Source: Endozoicomonas sp. 8E
Lineage (GTDB): Bacteria > Pseudomonadota > Gammaproteobacteria > Pseudomonadales > Endozoicomonadaceae
DNA length: 64,000 nt
NCBI RefSeq assembly: GCF_032883915.1
Contig: NZ_CP120717.1
Coordinates: 5,968,501 to 6,032,500, forward strand
Direction: 5' to 3'
The position numbers and the translations under genes are program-made. Positions 27,824-36,121 of this stretch are shown one piece after another. Under the pieces are notes generated by a model. It worked only from the letters and a program-made list of their open reading frames with translations, was not told where the DNA came from and made no database searches. Position 1 is the first letter of the stretch. Each line of letters opens with the position of its first letter.

Positions 27824-29557
27824 AAATACTCACTCTTTGCGGCACCTTTACTGCTACTTTCGCTGACTGTCGCTTGTCAGGCCGGAACGTTGACAAGACG
27901 TTATGTTATAGAGCTTCAACAGAATGCAGTTTTTTCTAACCAGAGTTTTTCTATAAAGCCAGACCAACGTGCACTACCGTATAACCCGTCAGACATTGCC
28001 AACAAAAACGGCTTTAAAAAACCAGATTTACCCTCTGATTATAAACGACAAAAATTTTTCAGTTACGCAGTAAAAACAACCCTCATTGAATCGGTTTCCT
28101 GGCAGTTGCTTTACGCCACGAGTTTGCTGGTTGTCTTCGAACTGATCACGACCAGCAAAGCCCACCCTTTGGGAGCTACCTCTTATTCATGGCTACCGAT
28201 AGAAGGGATTGTCACTGTCGGCTGGCTTTTGAAAAGCTATTGGAACCCCGGCTCGCCGCTGTTTAAACCGACTGGACAAACAGAGGTGAGGTTGACACAG
28301 GGGAGTCAACCCTTTGCGATCACTGCTATGATGTACGGCTCCGGGGATGACCAACAACAAAGCCAGCTATCAGAGTCATCTGGCCAACAACCTCCACAGG
28401 CTACCAGTCAACCAACAAGTGCTTTCACCAGCCCTCTGTATTCTGGCTCCGGCGACGGCTACGAAGACCCTCAACAACACTCACACACTTTGGGTTTAGA
28501 TTGTTTCGTCCACCCCTGTCATGGCGTTTGTAAATTCCGATCACATTCTGATTCAGCAAATGAAAGGTCAAATGATCCCTTTGCCATTCAACTTCAGGTA
28601 CATGGCATTGCTGACAACCCGGTCAATACAACGGTCCCTGTAGTGCCAGTCCCCTGTGACCTGACAACAGTCGATAAGGATGGCCAGCTACGGAAATGCG
28701 AGAAAGTCTACAACAGTGCTCAATCCCTTTCGAATCACCGAAAAAGAGTCCACAGCGGCCAAAGAACCTGTCTCGCGCCCGTTGTCGGGAAGGATGGCCG
28801 GCTGCGACCATGCGGGGAGGTCTGGAAAAATGCCGGTGCCCTCTCGGATCACAAAAGAAAGACGCACTCCGGGAAAAGAAACTGTGTCGTGACCGTGGTC
28901 GGGGAGGATGGTATGCAACGGTTATGCGGAAAGGTCTGCAAGAGCGCCAAAGCCTTGTCGGCTCACAAGATTGGATTTCACAGCGGGCAAAAAACCTGCA
29001 ATATGCTCGTTGCCGATGAAGATGGCCAGCAGCGGCCATGCGGGACGGTCTGCATGAATGTCAACGCCCTGAAGTATCACAAAAGAAGCGCTCACACCGA
29101 GCAACGACTATGCGGGACTCTGTGCAAGAATTCCAGAGCCCTGTCAGATCACAAAAGCAGATACCACTCCAGACAACAAACCTGTAAAGTAACCGAGACT
29201 GGAGAAAATGGCCAACCTCGGACATGCGGCAAGGTCTTCAAGAATGTCAGTGCTCTATGGAATCACAAACAAACCGCTCACACCGGGCGACGAATCTGTA
29301 ACGTTATGATGGTTGGAGAGGATGGCGAGCGACAGCCATGCGGAGAGGTTTGCAAGAGTAGCAAGGTCCTTTATGATCACCAAAGAGTTGCCCACACCTT
29401 ACCAACCTGTGACATCATAATGGTCACAGAGGATGGCCGACAGCAGCCATGTGGAAAGGTTTACAAGAATGCCAAAATACTGTCTGTTCACAAAAGCACA
29501 CATGGCAAACGCAAGCCTGTTGATATGCACCGGAAAGACGGTCTCAGCCCTCTATAA
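27821..29557 (+). CDS. Unit 14: secreted C2H2-repeat protein, subfamily I short-spacer form, 8 fingers, one truncated
   Basis: Predicted 578 residues. The mature start is GTLTRRYVIEL. Fingers start at C279. Finger 5 has lost its first Cys through a 42 bp in-frame deletion, reading TEQRLCGTLC. The linker before the last finger is also one residue short (HTLPTC). The series CNMLVADEDG, SRALSDHKSRYH, CKVTETGENGQ is shared with units 7 and 15. The tail HGKRKPVD ends in TAA. Confidence 0.88.
   Translation: MKYSLFAAPLLLLSLTVACQAGTLTRRYVIELQQNAVFSNQSFSIKPDQRALPYNPSDIANKNGFKKPDLPSDYKRQKFFSYAVKTTLIESVSWQLLYATSLLVVFELITTSKAHPLGATSYSWLPIEGIVTVGWLLKSYWNPGSPLFKPTGQTEVRLTQGSQPFAITAMMYGSGDDQQQSQLSESSGQQPPQATSQPTSAFTSPLYSGSGDGYEDPQQHSHTLGLDCFVHPCHGVCKFRSHSDSANERSNDPFAIQLQVHGIADNPVNTTVPVVPVPCDLTTVDKDGQLRKCEKVYNSAQSLSNHRKRVHSGQRTCLAPVVGKDGRLRPCGEVWKNAGALSDHKRKTHSGKRNCVVTVVGEDGMQRLCGKVCKSAKALSAHKIGFHSGQKTCNMLVADEDGQQRPCGTVCMNVNALKYHKRSAHTEQRLCGTLCKNSRALSDHKSRYHSRQQTCKVTETGENGQPRTCGKVFKNVSALWNHKQTAHTGRRICNVMMVGEDGERQPCGEVCKSSKVLYDHQRVAHTLPTCDIIMVTEDGRQQPCGKVYKNAKILSVHKSTHGKRKPVDMHRKDGLSPL
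29102..29107 (+). other. Scar of a 42 bp deletion between CAACGA direct repeats
   Basis: Unit 15 has CAACGA at 31745 and again at 31787, 42 bp apart, flanking the first part of a finger. Unit 14 keeps a single CAACGA here and lacks the 42 bp between, as expected from slippage or recombination between the two repeats. Confidence 0.8.
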
Positions 29558-29623
29558 CGTAATGTGAATAAGTAACGACCTTAGCAGAAGGTTTTTGATA
29601 GAAAAACACGCTTGCTTTCTTGA

Positions 29624-29668
29624 TCTATCCTTCCTCTCTGTATATCTGGAGGCAAGGATAAAATCATT
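29624..29668 (+). promoter_or_regulatory. SD-sequestering hairpin and AUU start of unit 15
   Basis: Arms 29624-29632 and 29654-29662; ATT at 29666. The upstream box is TTGATA instead of TTGACA. Confidence 0.6.
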
Positions 29669-32131
29669 AAATATTCACTCTTTGCGGCACCTCTGCTGCT
29701 ACTTTCGCTGACTGTCGCCTGTCAGGCCGAAACGTTGACCAGACGTTTTATTTTCGAGCTTCAGCAGGATGCAGTTTTTTCAAACCAGAGTTTTTCTATA
29801 AAACCAGACCAACGTTTACTGTCGTATAATCCGTCAGATATTGCCGACAAAAACGGATTTAAAAGACCAGACTTACCCTCTGATTATAAACGACAGAGTT
29901 TTTTTAGTTACAAAGAAAAAACACACCTCATTGAGTCGATTTCCTGGCAGTTGCTTTACGCCACGAATTTGCTGGTTGCCTTCGAACTGATCATCACCAG
30001 CAAAGCCCCTCCTCTGGGTGCTACCTCTTATTCATGGCTACCGATAGAAGGGATTATCACCGTCGGCTGGCTTTTGAAAAGCTATTGGAATCCCGACTCC
30101 CCCCTGTTTAAACCGACTGAACAAACAGAGGCCAGGTCGACACTGGGGAGTCAACCCTTTGCGATCACTGTTATGATGCACGGCTCCGGAGATGATCAAC
30201 AACAAAGCCAGCTATCAGAGTCATCTGGCCAACAACCTCCACAGGCTACCGGTCAACCAACAAGTGCTTTCGCCAGCTCTCTGTATTCTGGCTCCGGCGA
30301 CGGCTACGAAGACCCTCAACAACACTCACACACTTTGGCTTTAGATTGTTTCATCCACCCCTGTCATGGCGTTTGTAAATTCCGATCACACTCTGATTCG
30401 GCAAATGAAAGGTCAAATGATCCCTTTGCCATTCCACTTCAGACACATGACATTGATGACAACCCGGTCAATACCCCTCCCCCTGTAGTGCCAGTCCCCT
30501 GTAACCTGACAACGGTCGATAAGGATGGCCAGCTACGGAATTGCGTGAAAGTCTACAAAAGTGCTCAATCCCTTTTGTATCATCAAAAAAGAGTCCACAG
30601 CGGCAAAAAAACCTGTCTCGCGCCCGTGGTCGGGAAGGATGGCCGGCTGCAACCATGCGGGGAGGTTTGTAAAAATGCCGGTGCCCTGTCTGACCATAAA
30701 AGAAAGGCGCACACCGGGCAAAAAACCTGTAACGCCATAATAGTCACAGAGGATGGTCAGGAACGGCCATGTGGAAAGATCTTCATGAATGCCAGCGTCC
30801 TGTCGTATCACAGAAGAAAGGTCCACACTGGGCGACAAACCTGCGACATGACCCTGGTCGGAGAGGATGGCCAGCAGCGACCTTGCGGAACGGTCTGCAA
30901 GAGCGCCAAAGCCTTGTCGGATCACAAGCTTGGATGCCACAGCGGGCAAAAAACCTGTGAAGTAATCGTGGTCGGCAAGGATGGTAAACAGCGACCATGC
31001 GGGAGGGTCTACAAGAGTGCCAACGTCCTGTCGAGTCACAAAAGAAACGCCCACACCGGGCAAAGAACCTGTGATGTGGCCGTGGTCGGGGAGGATGGTC
31101 AGCTGCGTCCATGCGGGGCACTCTGCAGGAGCGCTCAATCTCTCTCGTGTCATAAATCCAGGCAACACACCGGGCAAAAAACCTGTGGCGTGACCCTGGT
31201 CGGACAGGATGGCCAGCAGCGACCCTGCGGAACGGTCTGCAAGAGCGCAAGAGCCTTGTCAGCTCACAAGTTTGGATGCCACAGCGGGCAAAAAACCTGT
31301 GAAGTCATTATGGTCGGTAAGGATGGTAAAGCACAACCATGCGGGAGGACCTGCAAGAATAGCAGCGCCCTGTCGAATCACAAAAGAAACGCCCACACCG
31401 GGCAAAGAACCTGTGATGTGACCGTGGTCGGAGAAGATGGTCAGACGCGGCCATGTGGGACACTCTGCAAGAATGCTCAAGTTCTCTCGTGTCATAAATT
31501 CGATCACCACACCGGGCAAAAAACCTGTGTCTTAACCGTTGTCGGAGAGGATGGCCAGCAGCGACCTTGCGGAACGGTCCACAAGAGCGCCAGAGCCTTG
31601 TTGGCTCACAAGCTTGCACGCCACAGCGGGCAAAAAACCTGCAACACGCTCGTTGCCGATGAGGATGGCCAGCAGCGGCCATGCGGGAAGGTCTGCATGA
31701 ATGTCAACGCTCTGAAGTATCACAAAAGAAGCGCCCACACCGAGCAACGAATCTGTAACCTCATGGTGGTCGGGGAGGCTGGCCTACAACGACCATGCGG
31801 GATTCTGTGCAAGAATTCCAGAGCCCTGTCAGATCACAAAAGCAAATACCACTCCAGGCAACAAACCTGTAAAGTAACCGAGACTGGGGAAAATGGCCAA
31901 CCTCGGGCATGCGGCAAGGTCTTCAAGAATGTCATCGCTCTTCAGCATCACAAAAAAAGCACCCACACCGGGCAACAAACCTGTGACCTTGTGATAGCCG
32001 GTGAGGATGGTCAACAGCGGCCATGTAGAAAGGTTTGCAAGAATGCCAAAACCCTGTCTGCGCACAAAAGAATACATCGAAAGCGCAAGCCTGTTGATGC
32101 GAACCAGAAAGACGGTCTCAGTCCTCCATAA
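29666..32131 (+). CDS. Unit 15: secreted C2H2-repeat protein, subfamily I short-spacer form, 14 fingers
   Basis: Predicted 821 residues. The N-terminal domain has SYKEKTHLIES; the 'YKEK' variant is shared with unit 2. Fingers start at C279. In finger 10 the residue at the Krueppel Phe position is His (GTVHKSA). Fingers 11-13 match units 7 and 14 and preserve the 42 bp lost in unit 14. The tail RKRKPVDANQ ends in TAA. Confidence 0.9.
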   Translation: MKYSLFAAPLLLLSLTVACQAETLTRRFIFELQQDAVFSNQSFSIKPDQRLLSYNPSDIADKNGFKRPDLPSDYKRQSFFSYKEKTHLIESISWQLLYATNLLVAFELIITSKAPPLGATSYSWLPIEGIITVGWLLKSYWNPDSPLFKPTEQTEARSTLGSQPFAITVMMHGSGDDQQQSQLSESSGQQPPQATGQPTSAFASSLYSGSGDGYEDPQQHSHTLALDCFIHPCHGVCKFRSHSDSANERSNDPFAIPLQTHDIDDNPVNTPPPVVPVPCNLTTVDKDGQLRNCVKVYKSAQSLLYHQKRVHSGKKTCLAPVVGKDGRLQPCGEVCKNAGALSDHKRKAHTGQKTCNAIIVTEDGQERPCGKIFMNASVLSYHRRKVHTGRQTCDMTLVGEDGQQRPCGTVCKSAKALSDHKLGCHSGQKTCEVIVVGKDGKQRPCGRVYKSANVLSSHKRNAHTGQRTCDVAVVGEDGQLRPCGALCRSAQSLSCHKSRQHTGQKTCGVTLVGQDGQQRPCGTVCKSARALSAHKFGCHSGQKTCEVIMVGKDGKAQPCGRTCKNSSALSNHKRNAHTGQRTCDVTVVGEDGQTRPCGTLCKNAQVLSCHKFDHHTGQKTCVLTVVGEDGQQRPCGTVHKSARALLAHKLARHSGQKTCNTLVADEDGQQRPCGKVCMNVNALKYHKRSAHTEQRICNLMVVGEAGLQRPCGILCKNSRALSDHKSKYHSRQQTCKVTETGENGQPRACGKVFKNVIALQHHKKSTHTGQQTCDLVIAGEDGQQRPCRKVCKNAKTLSAHKRIHRKRKPVDANQKDGLSPP

Positions 32132-32208
32132 GCTAAAGTGAATAAATGGCGACCTTTAGCAGAAGGTTTTTGACAGAAAAACAAACTTACTTTCTTGATC
32201 TATCCTTC

Positions 32209-32243
32209 CTCTCTGTATATCCAGAGGCAAGGATAAAATCATT
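32209..32243 (+). promoter_or_regulatory. SD-sequestering hairpin and AUU start of unit 16
   Basis: Arms 32209-32217 and 32229-32237; ATT at 32241. The loop here is shorter in sequence but keeps AGAGGC before the arm. Confidence 0.55.
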
Positions 32244-34154
32244 AAATACCCACTCTTTGCGGCACCTCTGCTACTTTCGCTGACTGTCGCCTGTCAGGCC
32301 GAAACGTTGAAAAGACGTTATATTGTCGAGCTTCAACAGGATGCAGCTTTTTCAAACCAGAGTTTTTCCATAAAGCCAGACCAACGTGCGCTGTCCGATA
32401 ACCCGTCAGATATTGCCAACAAAAACGGCTTTAAAAGACCAGATTTACCCTCTGATGATAAACAACAAAGATTTTTCAGTTACGAAGTAGAAACAACCCT
32501 CATTGAATCGATCTCATGGCAGTTGCTTTACGCCACGAATTTGCTGGTTGCCTTCGAATTGATCACGACCAGCAAAGCCCCCCCTTTGGGTACTACCTCT
32601 TATTCATGGCTACCGATAGAAGGGATTGTCACTGTCGGATGGCTTTTGAAAAGCTATTGGAATCCCGACTCACCGCTGTTTAAACCGACTGAACAAACAC
32701 AGGTGAGGCTGACACAGGGGAATCAGCTCTATGCGATCACTACTATGATGTACGGCTCCGGAGATGACCAACAACAAAGCCAGCTACCAGAGTCATCTGG
32801 CCAACAAGCCCCACAAACTACCCGCCAGCCAACAAGCGCTTTCACCAGCCCTCTGTCTTCTGGCTCCGGTGACGGCTACGAAGACCCTCAAAAACACTCA
32901 CACACTTTGGGTTTAGATTGTTTCGTCCACCCCTGTCATGGCGTTTGTAAATTCCGATCATATTCTGATTCGGCAAATGAAAGGTCAAATGATCCCTTTG
33001 CCATTCAACTTCAGGACCATGACATTAATGACAACCCTGTCAATACAACCGCATCGGCAGTGCCAGTCCACTGTAACATGAAAAAGGTCGATGATGATGG
33101 CCAGCTACGGAATTGCAGGGCAGTCTTCAAGAGCATTCAATCCCTTTTGAATCATCAAAAAAAAGTCCACTCCGGTAAAAAAACCTGCCTCGCGCACATG
33201 GTCGGGAAGGATTGCCGGCTGCGACCATGCGGTAAGTTCTGCAAGAGTGCCAAGACCCTGTCGGATCACAAAAGAAGGACGCACTCCGGGCAAAAAAACT
33301 GCGTCGAGACCGTGGTCGGGGAGGATGGTCTGCAACGACCATGCGAGAAGGTCTGCAAGAATGCCATGACCCCGCCGGATCACATAAAATTCGCCCACAG
33401 CGGCGAAACAACCTGTGATCTTACCGTACTCGGGGAGGATGGTCTGCAACGGCCATGCGGGAAGATCTGCAAGGATGCCATCGCCCTGTCGGATCACAAA
33501 AAAAACGCCCACACCAGACAGAGAACCTGTGACCTGACCATAGTCGGGGAGGATGGTCTGCAGCGGCTATGCGGGAAGCTCTGCAAGGATGCCAAGGCCC
33601 TGTCGAATCACAAAAAAAAACCCACCCACACCGGACTAAGAAGCTGTGACGTAACTCTGGTCGGAAAGGATGGCCAGCAGTGGCCTTGCGGAAGGGTCTG
33701 CAAGAACGACAGAATCTTATCGTTTCACAAGCTCAGATACCACAGCGGAAAAAAAACCTGTGAAGTAATCGTGGTCGGCAAGAATGGTAAACAGCAACCA
33801 TGCGGGAAGGTCTGCAATAATGCCTACGTCCTGTTAGATCACAAAAAAAGAAAGCACAGCGGACAAAGAACCTGTGTTGTGAACGTGTCCGATGATTTTG
33901 GCCGACCGTGGTCATGCGGGAAGGTCTGCAAGAATGCCAGCGCTCTGCGGGATCACAAAAGAGGCACTCACAACAAGCAACAAACCTGCGACATAGCAGT
34001 GGATGGCAAGGATGGTCGGCAGCGGCCATGCGGGACGGCCTGCAAGAATGCTCAGACCCTTTCAATTCACAAAAAAACACATCGAAAACGCAAGCCTGTT
34101 GATGTGGACCAGAATGATGACCTCAGCCCTCCAAAAGCTAAAGAGAGTAAGTAA
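32241..34154 (+). CDS. Unit 16: secreted C2H2-repeat protein, subfamily I short-spacer form, 9 fingers
   Basis: Predicted 637 residues. The 5' part is almost identical to unit 4 (one-Leu deletion in the signal peptide, TLKRRYIVEL), yet the fingers are the most diverged of subfamily I: Asp at the KN/KS site (CKDAIALSD, CKDAKALSN), PPDHIKFAH, and an 'SDDFGRPWSC' loop. Finger 5 has an extra residue before its second His (KKKPTH). Fingers start at C278. The tail SPPKAKESK is read through to the distal TAA, as in subfamily II, so the unit looks like a join of a subfamily I front to an older back. Confidence 0.9.
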   Translation: MKYPLFAAPLLLSLTVACQAETLKRRYIVELQQDAAFSNQSFSIKPDQRALSDNPSDIANKNGFKRPDLPSDDKQQRFFSYEVETTLIESISWQLLYATNLLVAFELITTSKAPPLGTTSYSWLPIEGIVTVGWLLKSYWNPDSPLFKPTEQTQVRLTQGNQLYAITTMMYGSGDDQQQSQLPESSGQQAPQTTRQPTSAFTSPLSSGSGDGYEDPQKHSHTLGLDCFVHPCHGVCKFRSYSDSANERSNDPFAIQLQDHDINDNPVNTTASAVPVHCNMKKVDDDGQLRNCRAVFKSIQSLLNHQKKVHSGKKTCLAHMVGKDCRLRPCGKFCKSAKTLSDHKRRTHSGQKNCVETVVGEDGLQRPCEKVCKNAMTPPDHIKFAHSGETTCDLTVLGEDGLQRPCGKICKDAIALSDHKKNAHTRQRTCDLTIVGEDGLQRLCGKLCKDAKALSNHKKKPTHTGLRSCDVTLVGKDGQQWPCGRVCKNDRILSFHKLRYHSGKKTCEVIVVGKNGKQQPCGKVCNNAYVLLDHKKRKHSGQRTCVVNVSDDFGRPWSCGKVCKNASALRDHKRGTHNKQQTCDIAVDGKDGRQRPCGTACKNAQTLSIHKKTHRKRKPVDVDQNDDLSPPKAKESK

Positions 34155-34156
34155 CG

Positions 34157-34177
34157 ATCTTTAACAGAAGATTTTTT
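34157..34177 (+). terminator. Terminator-like hairpin after unit 16
   Basis: ATCTT (34157-34161) pairs with AAGAT (34168-34172), followed by a run of T. Compared with ACCTT/AAGGT in earlier spacers both arms have changed together, which supports a real RNA stem. Confidence 0.4.
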
Positions 34178-34203
34178 GCAGAGAAACAAAATTACTTTCT
34201 TGA

Positions 34204-34248
34204 TCTATCCTTCCTCTCTGTAAGCCAAAAAGCAAAGATAGAATTATT
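34204..34248 (+). promoter_or_regulatory. SD-sequestering hairpin and AUU start of unit 17
   Basis: Arms 34204-34212 (TCTATCCTT) and 34234-34242 (AAAGATAGA), with one C-A mismatch that also weakens the Shine-Dalgarno. From here on the codon before the start is ATT rather than ATC. ATT is at 34246. Confidence 0.5.
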
Positions 34249-36027
34249 AAACAATCTCTCTTTACGGCATTGCTGTTGCCGCTGTTGTTGTCTTTCGTCT
34301 GCCGGGCCGAATTGTCGACGAGGCATTTTATCGTCGCGCTTCAACAGGATGCAGGTTCTCCAAACCAGAGTTTTTCTATAAAAACATACCGTCGTGTATT
34401 GGTGGGTGCCCCGTCAGACATTGACGATATCTACGGCTATTCAGGATCAGATTTTCTATTTTATGACAAACGACAAAAACCAGACGGTTATAGTGTCAAA
34501 ACGCCCCTCGTTGAATCGATTTCCTGGCAATGGCTTTACGCCACCAACTTGCTGGTTGCATACGAACTGATACTGACCACCAAAGAGCCCCCTTTGGGTC
34601 CCTTTTCATGGCTACCTGTAGAAACGGTTTTCGCTGTCGGCTGGCTTTTGAAAAGCTATGGGAACCTGGATTTACCGCTGTTTAACCCGATTCAACAACC
34701 GGAGGCAACATCAATGTTGACACAGGGGGGGCAACCGATTGCGATCACCACTATGATGCCAGGCTCTGGACACGACCAACAACAGGGCCAGCAACCAGAA
34801 TCATCCTGTGAACAGGCCTCACAAGCCACCAGCCTACCTACAGGTTCTTTCACCAGCCCACTGTATTCTGGCTCTGACGACGGTGACGGAGACTTTCAAG
34901 AACACTCACATACTTTGTGTTTAAATTGTTTCGTCCATCCCTGTCATGGCGTTTGCAGGTTCCGAACATCATCCGATAATACACATTCACCGGGAACAGA
35001 GGCTGCATACACTGACTCTAAAGAGTCGCTCAATAATAAAGCGCCAATGCCCGGGAATTCGTCTCTCTCCACTAATGACCTGGTTATAGTCAACGGTTTA
35101 CTCAAACTCCGTAGTCGCAGGCTTTTAAAAGGAGCCGTAACTTCCTGTCCGCTTGACCATTTCCCTCCCCCAATGGTGACTCCAGAAACACAACATACAA
35201 CAATAGTATCATCCCGATTAGGTGGAACCCCATCTTATCTGTCTCGTAGTGGCAAGGTACCAGCTACCGGCTCCGATGGACAACGAGCCTGTGATGTGAC
35301 AGTGGTCGGGCAGAATGGCCAGCAACAACCATGCGGAAAAATCTGCAACAATATTCAAGCCCTGTCGAATCACAAAATAAGAAATCACAGCGGTCAACAA
35401 ACCTGTGACGTGATCCTGATCGAGGAGGATCACCAGCAGCAGCCTTGCGGGGTTATTTGTAAGAATATCAGAGCCCTTTCGGCTCACAAAAGCAACTACC
35501 ACTCCGGACCCAGAACCTGCAATGTGGCTATAGTCGGAGAGGATAGCCAACAGAAACCATGCGGGATGGTCTGCAAGAATAGTCATGTCTTGTCGGAACA
35601 CAAAAGAAAAGCCCACAGCGGACAAAAAATCTGTGACATAATATCAGTCGGGAAGGATGGCCGACAACAGTCGTGCGGGAAACGCTGCAATAGCTCTAAA
35701 TCCCTGTCGCATCACAAAAGCAGATACCACACTGGGCAGCATACCTGTCAAGAGACTCTGATCACAGAGGATGGCCAACAACGACCATGCGGGAAAGTCT
35801 GCATGCATGCCCAGGCTCTGGCTGATCACAAAAGAAGACACCACACCGGACAAAAAACCTGTGAAGTGGAAGTGACCGCGATGAATGGCGAACTGCGGCC
35901 ATGTGGTAAGGTCTTCAAGGGTGCTCAAGGCCTGTCGGAGCACATAAGAAGACATCGAAAACGCAAGCCCGTCGATCTGGACCAGAACGATGACCTCAGT
36001 CCTTCAAAAGGTAAAGTGAATAAGTAA
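34246..36027 (+). CDS. Unit 17: secreted C2H2-repeat protein, first of subfamily II, 6 fingers
   Basis: Predicted 593 residues. The signal peptide ends VCRAE. The spacer after CFVHPCHGVC is unlike subfamily I: it has 'TNDLVIVNGLLKLRSRR' and no first-finger type. A TTG at 34270 lies inside the signal peptide core and would leave it without its basic start. Fingers start at C349 after SDGQRA; the last is H-x3-H with HRKRKPVDLDQ. The stop is the distal TAA after SKGKVNK, so the vestigial codons seen past the subfamily I stops are coding here. Confidence 0.9.
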   Translation: MKQSLFTALLLPLLLSFVCRAELSTRHFIVALQQDAGSPNQSFSIKTYRRVLVGAPSDIDDIYGYSGSDFLFYDKRQKPDGYSVKTPLVESISWQWLYATNLLVAYELILTTKEPPLGPFSWLPVETVFAVGWLLKSYGNLDLPLFNPIQQPEATSMLTQGGQPIAITTMMPGSGHDQQQGQQPESSCEQASQATSLPTGSFTSPLYSGSDDGDGDFQEHSHTLCLNCFVHPCHGVCRFRTSSDNTHSPGTEAAYTDSKESLNNKAPMPGNSSLSTNDLVIVNGLLKLRSRRLLKGAVTSCPLDHFPPPMVTPETQHTTIVSSRLGGTPSYLSRSGKVPATGSDGQRACDVTVVGQNGQQQPCGKICNNIQALSNHKIRNHSGQQTCDVILIEEDHQQQPCGVICKNIRALSAHKSNYHSGPRTCNVAIVGEDSQQKPCGMVCKNSHVLSEHKRKAHSGQKICDIISVGKDGRQQSCGKRCNSSKSLSHHKSRYHTGQHTCQETLITEDGQQRPCGKVCMHAQALADHKRRHHTGQKTCEVEVTAMNGELRPCGKVFKGAQGLSEHIRRHRKRKPVDLDQNDDLSPSKGKVNK

Positions 36028-36076
36028 TTATCTTTAACAGAAGGCTTTTAAGAAACAAACACACTTATTATCTTGA

Positions 36077-36121
36077 TCTATCCTTCCTCTCTGTAAACCA
36101 GAATGCAAGGATAGAATTATT
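36077..36121 (+). promoter_or_regulatory. SD-sequestering hairpin and AUU start of unit 18
   Basis: Arms 36077-36085 (TCTATCCTT) and 36107-36115 (AAGGATAGA): nine contiguous Watson-Crick pairs. ATT at 36119. Confidence 0.68.
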
